A DNA stretch of 64,000 bases from JARRKC01 sp963723965. Its GTDB lineage: Bacteria > Acidobacteriota > UBA6911 > RPQK01 > JAPXNP01. The notes beneath the pieces are model-generated. The model was not told the origin of the DNA. It saw only the letters and a program-made list of their open reading frames with translations, and did no database searches. The position numbers were made by a program, and so were the translations under genes. Where the stretch lies: positions 1-64,000 of the forward strand of contig CAVRSV010000017.1 in assembly GCA_963723965.1 (NCBI GenBank). The letters are read 5' to 3'. This document shows, one piece after another, positions 8,174-16,082 of this stretch; within the stretch, counting starts at the first letter, position 1, and every line of letters begins with the position of its first letter.

Positions 8174-9028
8174 ATGTTCACACCGCTGGATTGTCTGTCT
8201 TGCTTTACGCGCCAGGCCGTGGATCTCGCCAGATCCGCGACCAATGATCCCGAGGAGCAGGAACGTCTGGCACGGCGCTTCCTGAGGTCTCTCAGTGAAC
8301 TCGACTGGACTCCCTCCGCGCCGGCCGTTGCGCAGCGACTGCACAATCTGGTCCGGCCCCTGCTCCCGGATGAAGATCCGTGGGAAACGGCCAAGGCCGA
8401 GTTCAACCGGATGGCGGCCAAGGCCCTGCCCGAAGCGCGGCAGCGGGTCCGGGAGTCGGCCGATCCGTTCGATACGGCGTTGCGACTGGCGGCAGCCGCG
8501 AACATCATCGATTTCGGCATCTCCCGACACCTGACTGCCCGGGACGTCGAGCAGGCGCTCGAAGACTGTCTGACCCAGACCCTGCAAGGGGACGTGGAGG
8601 AATTCCGCCGGGCGGTCCGCCGGGCGACGCGTATTCTCTATATCGCCGACAACGCCGGCGAGATCGTTTTCGACAAGCTGGTTCTGGAGATGTTGCCGAG
8701 GGAGAAAGTGACCGTGGCGGTCCGGGGGAAGCCCGTACTGAATGATGCCACTCGCGAGGATGCGGAGGCCGTAGGAGTGACGGACCTGGTCGAGGTCATC
8801 GATACCGGATCCGACGCTCCCGGGATCCTTCTCGAAGACTGCAGCCCCGAATTCCAGGCAGCTTTTCGCGAGGCCGATCTCGTCCTTGCGAAGGGCCAGG
8901 GAAATCTGGAGTCACTGCTTCAGGGCCCGAAGGAGGTCTTCTTCCTTCTGCGTGTGAAATGCGAGAACGTGGGGCGGCAACTCGGTCGTCAGACCGGAGA
9001 TCTCGTGCTGTATCACCACCTGCCGTGA
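8174..9028 (+). CDS. DUF89 / ARMT1-like domain protein (metal-dependent phosphatase family)
   Basis: A 284-residue protein of the DUF89 family, whose studied members are metal-dependent damage-control phosphatases acting on small phosphorylated metabolites. The N-terminus carries CLSC (residues 7-10), typical of the prokaryotic subfamily. Further family motifs are DNAGEIVFD, VRGKPVLNDAT and KGQGNLESL, which include the Asp and Asn metal ligands. Substrate cannot be told from sequence. A TATGAT -10-like box ends 8 nt before the ATG with no ribosome binding site, suggesting a leaderless message. The gene converges with the SpoIIE-type gene across a heptamer repeat island. Confidence 0.85.
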   Translation: MFTPLDCLSCFTRQAVDLARSATNDPEEQERLARRFLRSLSELDWTPSAPAVAQRLHNLVRPLLPDEDPWETAKAEFNRMAAKALPEARQRVRESADPFDTALRLAAAANIIDFGISRHLTARDVEQALEDCLTQTLQGDVEEFRRAVRRATRILYIADNAGEIVFDKLVLEMLPREKVTVAVRGKPVLNDATREDAEAVGVTDLVEVIDTGSDAPGILLEDCSPEFQAAFREADLVLAKGQGNLESLLQGPKEVFFLLRVKCENVGRQLGRQTGDLVLYHHLP

Positions 9029-9031
9029 ACT

Positions 9032-9169
9032 GAGATTTCCGATTGGCGATTTTCGATTGGAGCGAGGAGCCGGAAGGGTTCCGAGTTCCCGGTTGCCGGT
9101 TTCGAGGTCCGCCTTCCCGATCGGCCGTGCTCTTGGCTGGCCGCCGGCAATCGAAAACCGGCAATCTCC
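9032..9169. repeat. heptamer repeat island A with inverted arms
   Basis: Left arm 9032-9060 reads in 7-bp steps (GAGATTT, CCGATTG, GCGATTT, TCGATTG). Right arm 9144-9169 is its imperfect reverse complement (GGCAATC, GAAAACC, GGCAATC). Between them a second 7-bp run appears (GGTTCCG, AGTTCCC, GGTTGCC, GGTTTCG). The island fills the gap between two convergent genes, and the right arm reaches the stop codon of the minus-strand gene. It may serve as a bidirectional terminator or a structured 3' end; that is inference. Confidence 0.75.
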
Positions 9170-11262
9170 TACTGGGTCTTGAAGACCAGCATAGTCGCAT
9201 CGTCGAGGTTCTCGCGGCTGCCTCGATGGCGACGTACGACCTCTTCGACTCGGGACAGGATCGTGTCCGATGCAGAACTCCGCTCCTGGGACAGGGTCTG
9301 CTCGAGCCGGTCTTCACCAAAGTCATTCCCCTGCGAGTCCTCGGCCTCGACCAGCCCATCGGTGTACAGAAAGATCGAGTCCCCGGGCTCGAGATCGATG
9401 GAGGACTCCCGGTAGTCACTGCCCGGGAGCAGCCCGATGGGCCGGCCGGAAGAGGCCATCATTTCGAGACTTCCGTCGGCTCGAAGCAGGTACTGGGTGT
9501 TGTGACCGGCGTTGACCCAACGCAACGTATGGGAACTGTCATCGAGGACCCCGACGAACAGGGTGAAGTAGGTCTCCGGGGGGGTGGCCTGTGCGATTTC
9601 GTCGTCCAGCTCGCTGAACAGCAGCGCCAGGTCCGTCCGCACGGTGAGCCTCGCCTTGAGGGTTGCCTGCACGTTGGCCATGAGCAGGGCCGCGGCCACG
9701 CCCTTTCCCGACACGTCTCCGATCAGCAGCGCGACCCGCCCATCGGGTAGCGCGAAGTAGTTGAAGAAGTCTCCTCCGACCTCGCGGGCGGGGATGGAGA
9801 CGCCACTCACCTCACCGAAGGGGAGCCGCAACGGTCCACGGGGAAGCATCTCCTTCTGGAGTTCTCGGCACATCTCGAGTTCTTTGCGAATCCTCTCCTG
9901 CTCCACCAGGCGGGATTGGTTTTCGGCCAGCTGCCCCGCCATGTGATTGAAGGCCCGGCTCAGCCTTCCCAATTCATCCGACGAGCCTTCCGGGACCCGG
10001 GTTTCCAGCCGGCCTTCCGCCAGCCGTTCCACTCCGTCGGTCAAGACCGTCAGATTGCGGGTCAGGCGGCGCGAAAGGGGCACGATGCCGATGAGCGCTA
10101 CGAAGACCAGCCCCAGACCAATGCCCAGGTTGTAGACCGCGGCGCGGCGGATTTCCCGCAATCCGTCACCAATCGGTTTGGCGATTCCGAACAGCACACC
10201 GCTCTGTGGATCCTTTTTGGAGGCGACGATCCAGTCTTCGGGAGGAGCGCCCGATTCGGGGTAAGTGGACCAGTCGATCCCCAGCTTCTGCAGGGTCGCA
10301 TACGCTTCCGGGTTGAGGGTGTAGAGGTTTTGGCCGGGATCCAGGGCGAAGGCGATTTCACCCTCATCACGGGGGACCCGGGAAAGCGCGGCGCCCAGGA
10401 TCGCCTTGGCGTTGATCTGAGCGACGACCTTGGCCTCTCCCTCGTTGGGCATGGCGAGGTTCGCTGTCAGGTCAAGGCACTCGACGCGCTTTTCCTCTCC
10501 CTGTCTCTGCGGCTTCATGAACGCATGGACGGTCAGGCCTTCCAGGCTCGCCGACTGCTGGAGCGCCGCAATGTTCTCCTCCCGGATCTGCCGCTTGGCC
10601 TCCGCCATTCCCTGTTCGGCCGCTCTACGGGCTTCCTTGATCTGCCGTTCGATCCATCTGAGATGGACCTCGTTTCGCCGGGATCCCGGTTTCGTTTCGC
10701 CGGAGCCCGCCTGTGGCGGAGGCGGCGGGAGAGAATGAACCATCAGCCGGCCGGAGTCGGGAATCTCGATGACCGCCGAATTGGGGTCCGTCGGGGCAGA
10801 GCCGGTCTGTGAGTCCGCCTGCTCTCCGGGCATCTTGATGTAGACCTGAGTCTGAGGAAGGGGCGGCGGTCCGGGGCGCCGGGGGGGCGCAATGCCGGCG
10901 CTGGCGGGGACAACCGGCGCCAGACCGGCGGCCTGTGGGTCAACCTCGATGGCTTCGATCATGGCGGCGGAGCTGCCCAAATCCTGAACCAGTCGCCGGT
11001 AAATCTCCGGCTTCCAGTCTCCGGGCTTCTCCGAGAGCATGGTGTAGAACGGTTGCGATCCCATCGAGCGCAATCGGCGATCGAGGTCCCGCTGAACCAG
11101 GTGAACCCGAGATCCCATGGACTCCGCCAGTTGCGCCGCCTCATCGAGAACGGCCTGGCAGTAAGCCCTTTCCGACGTGTAGTACGAATACAGAGTCAAG
11201 CCGGTCAGAGGCACTACGGCCAACAGGAAGAAGACCAGGAACAGTTTGCTTCGAAGTTGCAT
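9169..11262 (-). CDS. HAMP / SpoIIE-type PP2C phosphatase (RsbU-like) with extracytoplasmic sensor
   Basis: A 697-residue membrane signalling protein. A transmembrane helix (about 4-26) and a second (about 371-392) bracket a 340-residue extracytoplasmic region containing a proline-rich stretch and an amphipathic Arg/Glu helix. A HAMP linker (about 390-445) and a coiled segment lead to a C-terminal SpoIIE/PP2C domain with REVGGDFFNYF and the metal-binding GDVSGKG motif. Such proteins dephosphorylate anti-sigma antagonist proteins in partner-switching pathways; no STAS or anti-sigma kinase gene is adjacent. I chose the ATG at 11262, preceded by an AAAGG, over the GTG at 11289. Confidence 0.9.
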   Translation of the reverse strand: MQLRSKLFLVFFLLAVVPLTGLTLYSYYTSERAYCQAVLDEAAQLAESMGSRVHLVQRDLDRRLRSMGSQPFYTMLSEKPGDWKPEIYRRLVQDLGSSAAMIEAIEVDPQAAGLAPVVPASAGIAPPRRPGPPPLPQTQVYIKMPGEQADSQTGSAPTDPNSAVIEIPDSGRLMVHSLPPPPPQAGSGETKPGSRRNEVHLRWIERQIKEARRAAEQGMAEAKRQIREENIAALQQSASLEGLTVHAFMKPQRQGEEKRVECLDLTANLAMPNEGEAKVVAQINAKAILGAALSRVPRDEGEIAFALDPGQNLYTLNPEAYATLQKLGIDWSTYPESGAPPEDWIVASKKDPQSGVLFGIAKPIGDGLREIRRAAVYNLGIGLGLVFVALIGIVPLSRRLTRNLTVLTDGVERLAEGRLETRVPEGSSDELGRLSRAFNHMAGQLAENQSRLVEQERIRKELEMCRELQKEMLPRGPLRLPFGEVSGVSIPAREVGGDFFNYFALPDGRVALLIGDVSGKGVAAALLMANVQATLKARLTVRTDLALLFSELDDEIAQATPPETYFTLFVGVLDDSSHTLRWVNAGHNTQYLLRADGSLEMMASSGRPIGLLPGSDYRESSIDLEPGDSIFLYTDGLVEAEDSQGNDFGEDRLEQTLSQERSSASDTILSRVEEVVRRHRGSRENLDDATMLVFKTQ

Positions 11263-11406
11263 GGTCCAGCCTTTCCGCCGCAGGAACACTCGGTAGGTCG
11301 GGGACGGGATGCACTCCCCACCCGTTCCAACGGGACCTCTGGGACAGATCGGACATTGGAGACGAAAAAGGAGCCCAGCTTTGGTGTCCCAGGTGTCGCG
11401 TACGCT

Positions 11407-11424
11407 TCTTATACGTCTTATACG
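11407..11424. repeat. tandem 9-mer TCTTATACG x2
   Basis: Two exact adjacent copies of TCTTATACG lie in the 180-nt gap between the SpoIIE-type gene start and the end of the DUF4416 gene. The rest of the gap holds GGGAC-rich sequence (around 11299-11350) but no clear gene. Function unknown. Confidence 0.4.
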
Positions 11425-11442
11425 TTTCGATGTTACCGGAGT

Positions 11443-12000
11443 TCAGTGCTTCGGCCTTTTCACCGCCGAGAAGTAGGCGGCACGCGCCTCCCGCAGAAAG
11501 CCGAGAACCGGCTCCGTGCGATAGTCCGGATAGGTCCAGGGCAAGGGCTCGAAGGCACCATGCCGAAACAACAGCTCCACCTCCAGGAAGACCCCGCGCC
11601 CGAGGTAGATTCGATGGGCCTGATTCTTGACGGTGGCCAGAGTCACCTGCCACCCGTTGACGTAGCCCGGATCGACATTCACCGTGCGGCGCGGACCCTC
11701 CGGCGAGGTGCGCACGAACTCCTTCTGAACCCTTTCCGTGGCCAGCTTGATGTCGATGATCTCTTCCGGAGGACGCGGCTCGCGCAGGGCCAGGAGGTAC
11801 TTCCAGCAGCTCCCGCCGAGCTCTGCGTCGTAGTAGGTGCTGAAGTCGCTGAAATTGTAGAGGGGGCTCGGCTGGCCGAACGGTCCCAGCTCTGCCGAGA
11901 GACATTCCTGCGCCTCCGTGTGGTAGGCCTCCGTCCCGGTGGCGATGGCCACAAAGTAGACCGCCTGAGGCGCCGGTTTCAGACGGTCCTCCAGCCTCAT
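11443..12000 (-). CDS. DUF4416 family protein
   Basis: A 185-residue soluble protein that I recognise as DUF4416 from its pattern: an N-terminal VYFVAIATG strand, the FSDFSTYYDAELG stretch, and a late PGYVNGWQVTLATVKN / HRIYLGRGVFLEVEL region. The family has no established function. Its ATG directly follows the ligA stop codon with no intervening base, so it is probably translated by coupling to ligA. The adjacency may mean only shared transcription. Confidence 0.85.
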   Translation of the reverse strand: MRLEDRLKPAPQAVYFVAIATGTEAYHTEAQECLSAELGPFGQPSPLYNFSDFSTYYDAELGGSCWKYLLALREPRPPEEIIDIKLATERVQKEFVRTSPEGPRRTVNVDPGYVNGWQVTLATVKNQAHRIYLGRGVFLEVELLFRHGAFEPLPWTYPDYRTEPVLGFLREARAAYFSAVKRPKH

Positions 12001-14025
12001 CTAGTTCCCCCCGGCGAGTTCCCTCAGTTCGTCTTCGGTCAGAATTCGGATCTCGAGCTGGCGGGCCCGTTCCAGCTTCGAACCGGGCTCCTCACCGGCG
12101 ACGACGTAGTCGGTGTTCGACGAAACACTGGAACGGACAGTTCCACCATGGTCCTCGATGAACTGCTTGACAGCCTGGCGGCTCATGTTGGGGAGCGTTC
12201 CGGTGACGACGAAGCTCTTTCCGTCCAGTGTCCGGGAGACTTGCTGGACGGGCGTTTCGGTTTCGAAGTGAAGTCCGGCTGCGCGCAGGCGCTCGACGAG
12301 TGCGCGGTTCTCATCGGCCTTGAAGAATCCGACGACGCTGGCGGCGATCTCGGGCCCGATCCCGGACACGTCGGTCACCTCCTCTCCCGGTGCCGCCAGG
12401 AGTCGATCGAGGCTCCGGAAGTGCTTTGCCAGCAGCCGTGCCACGCTTTCTCCGACATGACGGATACCGAGTGCGAACAGGACCCGCTCGAACGGTTGGT
12501 CTTTGCTCTGCTCGAGGCTCTGGAGCAGGTTGTTCGTCGAAGTCTCCTGGAAGCCCTCGAGTTGCGCGATCTGTTCCCGCGTCAGGGCGTACAGGTCGGC
12601 CGCATCGGCGATCAACCCCTCTTGCAGCAGCTTTTCCAGCGTCTGTGGCCCAAGTCCCCGGATGTCCATGGCCCCGCGGCTGACGAAATGCTTGAGGGAT
12701 TCGAGGCGTTGTGCCGGGCACTGCCGGTTGCTGCAGTAGGCCATGGCGCCGTCGCCCTCCCGCACCACAGGAGCCCCGCATTCCGGGCACCGGTCCGGAT
12801 ACGAGAATGGAACTTCCTGACCGGTGCGCTTCTCGAGAACGGGCCCGATGACCTGGGGGATGACTTCGCCCGCACGTTTGACGACAACCATATCTCCCTC
12901 ACGGATGTCCTTGCGCCGGATATCGTCTTCGTTGTGCAGGGTGGCGTTGCGGATCGTCACTCCGCCCACCTCGACCGGCTCGAGGACGGCGTAAGGATTG
13001 AGCGTCCCCGTCCTCCCGATGTTGATCCCGATCCGGGTGAGTCGGGTCGTAGCGGTCTGGCTGGGAAATTTGTAGGCGATGGCCCAGCGAGGTTCGCGAC
13101 TCACCGCCCCCAGCGTCTCCTGCTGGTCGAAACGGTTGACCTTGATCACGATGCCGTCGATCTCATAGTCGAGGGAAGGGCGCTTTTCCTGCCACTTGCG
13201 GCAGTACTCCAGAACCGAGTCGATGTGGTCGTGCAATTGAAAGTGACGGGTTGCCGGGAAGCCCCACTTCTGCAACTGCTGCAGGGCCTCGTGCTGGCTG
13301 GCGATCGCCGGCCCGCCTTCGACGTAGCCGATGGCATAGGCAAAAAAGGACATCGCCCGGGAGGCCGTGATCCGGGGATCGAGCTGGCGAACCGCCCCGG
13401 CCGCAGCATTGCGCGGATTGGCGAAGGTGTGCTCCTCGGCGGCCAGACGTTCTTCGTTGAGACGCTCGAATGCCGAGATGGGCAGATAGGCTTCGCCCCT
13501 CACTTCGATCAACCGGGGAGGATCCTCGGTCTGCATTCGCAGCGGGATGGCGCGGATGGTTCTCAGGTTCGACGTGACGTCCTCGCCGACCCGCCCGTTC
13601 CCGCGCGTCGCGCCGCGCGTGAGACGGCCCGTTTCATAGGTCAGGGCGACCGCCAGCCCATCGATCTTGAACTCCGTGACGTACTCCACAGCGGCCGTGT
13701 CGAGCAGGGAAGTGACTCGCTTGTGGAAGGCTCGGAGCTCCTCTTCATCGAAGGCGTTGCCCAGGCTGAGCATGGGGGCCAGATGTTCGACCTTGCCAAA
13801 GCCCTCGACCGGTTCGGCCCCGACGCGCCGGGTCGGTGAATTTGGGTCCTGGAGTTCGGGGAAGCGCTGCTCCAGGTCTTTGAGCTCCCGAAACAGCCGA
13901 TCGTATTCCGCATCGGAAATCTCGGGGTCGTCCAGCACGTAGTAGCGGTAGTTGTGGCGGCCGATCTCACGACGGAGGGCCTCGACTCGACGGGCGGCAG
14001 TGTTCCGGTCGGAATTGTCTCCCAC
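12001..14025 (-). CDS. ligA: NAD+-dependent DNA ligase LigA
   Basis: Seals nicks in duplex DNA using NAD+ during replication and repair. At 674 residues from the GTG at 14025 it matches the family. In order: Ia domain with HNYRYYVLDDPEISDAEYD, adenylation domain with the FKIDGLAVALTYE motif carrying the active-site Lys, OB fold, a four-Cys zinc finger (CPECGAP...CSNRQCPAQ), helix-hairpin-helix repeats and a C-terminal BRCT domain ending in TEDELRELAGGN. A longer frame to 14355 exists, but its extra text lacks family similarity and overlaps the divergent gene's promoter region, so I use the internal GTG. Confidence 0.96.
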   Translation of the reverse strand: MGDNSDRNTAARRVEALRREIGRHNYRYYVLDDPEISDAEYDRLFRELKDLEQRFPELQDPNSPTRRVGAEPVEGFGKVEHLAPMLSLGNAFDEEELRAFHKRVTSLLDTAAVEYVTEFKIDGLAVALTYETGRLTRGATRGNGRVGEDVTSNLRTIRAIPLRMQTEDPPRLIEVRGEAYLPISAFERLNEERLAAEEHTFANPRNAAAGAVRQLDPRITASRAMSFFAYAIGYVEGGPAIASQHEALQQLQKWGFPATRHFQLHDHIDSVLEYCRKWQEKRPSLDYEIDGIVIKVNRFDQQETLGAVSREPRWAIAYKFPSQTATTRLTRIGINIGRTGTLNPYAVLEPVEVGGVTIRNATLHNEDDIRRKDIREGDMVVVKRAGEVIPQVIGPVLEKRTGQEVPFSYPDRCPECGAPVVREGDGAMAYCSNRQCPAQRLESLKHFVSRGAMDIRGLGPQTLEKLLQEGLIADAADLYALTREQIAQLEGFQETSTNNLLQSLEQSKDQPFERVLFALGIRHVGESVARLLAKHFRSLDRLLAAPGEEVTDVSGIGPEIAASVVGFFKADENRALVERLRAAGLHFETETPVQQVSRTLDGKSFVVTGTLPNMSRQAVKQFIEDHGGTVRSSVSSNTDYVVAGEEPGSKLERARQLEIRILTEDELRELAGGN

Positions 14026-14153
14026 TGAGGCCGAATATAGCACAGCGAAACCGACCTTTGGCCGGCTGTCCCTGCGCGGGAGGCCCGCGGCACCGTGCGC
14101 GGACGGTGCGCCCGCTGCAGGGCGGCAGCTTCCTTTGACGCGCGGCGGTCTGG

Positions 14154-14159
14154 TATTAT
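14154..14159 (+). promoter_or_regulatory. candidate -10 element (TATTAT)
   Basis: TATTAT lies 10 nt before the ATG at 14170. A TTGACG sits at 14135-14140, only 13 nt upstream, shorter than the usual spacer. No ribosome binding site follows, so a leaderless or near-leaderless transcript is possible. Confidence 0.35.
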
Positions 14160-14169
14160 TTGGCCACTC

Positions 14170-14412
14170 ATGGACTCCCCGATTGTCCGCAGGATCCTGT
14201 TCACAGTCATGTTCCCGCAGCGGGACGGACGGCGGGAGCACGTGCCCCGACTGAAGCTCCACTCCCTGGTCAAGCGACAGCTCTCGGATCTCGATATCAT
14301 CGAGACGATCGATCACCTGTTTCGGTGCCAGCGTTGTTTCGAAAACTATCGGCATATTCGAAAGGCGTACCAGAACACGGTACAGCGAGGTGTCCCGACG
14401 AGTGCTAGATGA
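14170..14412 (+). CDS. mini zinc-finger (anti-sigma-type HxxxCxxC) protein
   Basis: An 80-residue basic protein with H49-x3-C53-x2-C56, the zinc-binding pattern of anti-sigma (ZAS/zf-HC2) domains, preceded by a helical segment with His31 as a possible fourth ligand. No transmembrane helix and no sigma gene beside it. The stop overlaps the next ATG (ATGA), so it is coupled to the YihY/BrkB gene. I start at the ATG at 14170; an upstream extension to 14095 would run into the ligA promoter region and looks non-coding. A similar stand-alone mini zinc finger lies at 58642. Confidence 0.7.
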   Translation: MDSPIVRRILFTVMFPQRDGRREHVPRLKLHSLVKRQLSDLDIIETIDHLFRCQRCFENYRHIRKAYQNTVQRGVPTSAR

Positions 14413-15368
14413 CCGTAGACCTTCCGGCCTTCAGCTACCTCTGCCGTTGGAAGTTTTGGGTCCGTATCTGGCGAGAAATCAACGAAGATGATTGCTGGGG
14501 CATGGCCGCCCAGCTGAGCTTCTATTTTCTCCTGGCCTCCTTCCCTTTTCTGATCTTCCTCAGCGCCCTCATCGGCTTCATTCCCTATGTGCCCGATCTG
14601 CTCGAGCTGATGCTGGCGGACTTCTCACACTTTCTTCCCACCGAGACTCACGAGCTGGTGAAGGGCATTCTGGAGGGGGTCGTCGCGCCGCGGCACCACG
14701 GAGTCCTGACCTTCAGTCTGGTGATGGCGCTGTGGATCGCCTCGACGGCATTCAACAGCATGATCGGGCTGCTCAACCGAGCCTACCAGGCGCGGGAGAC
14801 CCGCTCCTATTTCCGGACCCGCACGCTGGCGGTGCTCGTCACCCTGGTGGTCTCGATCTTCCTGGTCATGTCCGGCATCCTGCTCTTCTTCGGAGACTGG
14901 GCCATCGATCTCCTGATCAAGAACAGTCTGCTCAATGCGCTCTACACCGCGTTCCGGTGGATCATCATTTTCCTGCTCCTCAACGTCGGCGTTCAGATCA
15001 TCTTTCACTTCCTTCCCGCCCGGCGTCTGCGCTGGTCGCTGATCACGCCAGGCGGACTCCTGGCCGTCGTCGGCGGACTCGTCGGATCTCAGTTCTTCCG
15101 TTTCTACGTGAACCGATTCGCGGATTTTCAGCTGCTCTGGGGCTCTCTGGGGGCGCTGATCGCTCTGATGATCTGGTTCTATATCTGCTCCTTCTGCCTG
15201 TTGCTTGGCGGCGAGATCGACTCGGAGGTGTTGAAGATGCGCTGGGAGGAAACGGTGGCGGGGTCCGGTCCGGAGTCCGAAGCGGACGCCGGGCCGGATT
15301 CGCCCGGGTTCGAGGGCGGGAATCCTGCGGACCCGGAGGATCGCGTTGGAGCCAAGGAGGAGAGTTGA
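14409..15368 (+). CDS. YihY/virulence factor BrkB family membrane protein
   Basis: A 319-residue inner-membrane protein of the YihY/BrkB family, once misnamed RNase BN. The N-terminal amphipathic region with DDCWGMAAQLSFYFLLASFPFLIF, six hydrophobic segments, and the C-terminal LLWGSLGALIALMIWFYICSFCLLLGGEID signature are all present. The C-terminal 40 residues are acidic and Pro/Gly-rich. Family function is unsettled; a transport role is often suggested. It overlaps the mini zinc-finger gene by 4 nt. Confidence 0.92.
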   Translation: MTVDLPAFSYLCRWKFWVRIWREINEDDCWGMAAQLSFYFLLASFPFLIFLSALIGFIPYVPDLLELMLADFSHFLPTETHELVKGILEGVVAPRHHGVLTFSLVMALWIASTAFNSMIGLLNRAYQARETRSYFRTRTLAVLVTLVVSIFLVMSGILLFFGDWAIDLLIKNSLLNALYTAFRWIIIFLLLNVGVQIIFHFLPARRLRWSLITPGGLLAVVGGLVGSQFFRFYVNRFADFQLLWGSLGALIALMIWFYICSFCLLLGGEIDSEVLKMRWEETVAGSGPESEADAGPDSPGFEGGNPADPEDRVGAKEES

Positions 15369-15526
15369 AACCCGATCGGCCGGCCCTTCAGGATCCCCGT
15401 CCTTTCCAATGGTTCAGATGCAGGCGGAAGCTCAGGGTAGCGAAATCCCCGGCCCCGGGTGCAGGGATTGCTCCGTCCGGGACCGCCCGCCCGGTCCCCG
15501 CTACACCGCCGGACTCCGAAATCGCG

Positions 15527-15532
15527 TAAAAT
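15527..15532 (+). promoter_or_regulatory. candidate -10 element for hslVU (TAAAAT)
   Basis: TAAAAT sits 10 nt upstream of the hslV ATG, with no recognisable -35 and no ribosome binding site between. The spacing would put the transcription start 2-4 nt before the start codon. Confidence 0.35.
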
Positions 15533-15542
15533 ACTGATCGGC

Positions 15543-16079
15543 ATGATGCAAACAGCCCGCAGGACAACGGTGATCCTGGTCAGACGTGACGACCAGGTGG
15601 CGCTGGCTGCCGATGGACAGGTCACCTTGGGTGACACGATCATCAAGAACGGCGCCCGAAAGATACGCCGTCTGCACAACGACCAGGTCCTGGCCGGGTT
15701 CGCGGGCTCCACGGCGGATGCCTTCTCCCTGTTTGCCCGTTTCGAGGGCAAGCTGGAAGAATTCCGCGGCAATCTCCGTCGGGCCTCCGTCGAGCTGGCG
15801 CAGGAGTGGCGCACCGACCGGGCTCTCAGACATCTGGATGCGGTGCTCATCGTCAGCGATCGAAATGACTCCTTCCTGATTTCGGGGAACGGAGACGTGA
15901 TCGAGCCGGACGACGGACTGGTCGCCATCGGCTCCGGCGGGGCCTATGCCCTGGCCGCTGCCCGCGCGATGATGCGGTTTACCGACCAGTCGGCAGCGGA
16001 AATCGCACAGGAAGCGCTTCGAATTGCCAGCGAAATCTGCGTGTACACCAACTCCGAAATCATGCTGGAAACCCTGTAG
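15543..16079 (+). CDS. hslV: ATP-dependent protease subunit HslV
   Basis: Proteolytic subunit of the HslVU (ClpYQ) protease, a dodecameric N-terminal threonine hydrolase. The sequence TTVILVRR aligns with the mature N-terminus, so catalytic Thr would be residue 8 after removal of a short propeptide (7 residues from the first ATG, 6 from the ATG at 15546). Family features DGQVTLG, KIRRLHNDQVLAGFAGSTADAF, WRTDRALRHLDA and SGNGDVIEP are intact. Length 178 residues is typical. hslU follows 3 nt downstream. Confidence 0.96.
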   Translation: MMQTARRTTVILVRRDDQVALAADGQVTLGDTIIKNGARKIRRLHNDQVLAGFAGSTADAFSLFARFEGKLEEFRGNLRRASVELAQEWRTDRALRHLDAVLIVSDRNDSFLISGNGDVIEPDDGLVAIGSGGAYALAAARAMMRFTDQSAAEIAQEALRIASEICVYTNSEIMLETL

Positions 16080-16082
16080 TCC

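Noticed and set aside
11053..13839. 928-codon plus-strand frame opposite ligA and DUF4416
   Set aside because: Antisense of two recognised genes; no coherent domain in its translation.
14026..14355. N-terminal extension of LigA
   Set aside because: The extra 110 codons lack ligase similarity and overlap the divergent mini zinc-finger gene and its promoter.
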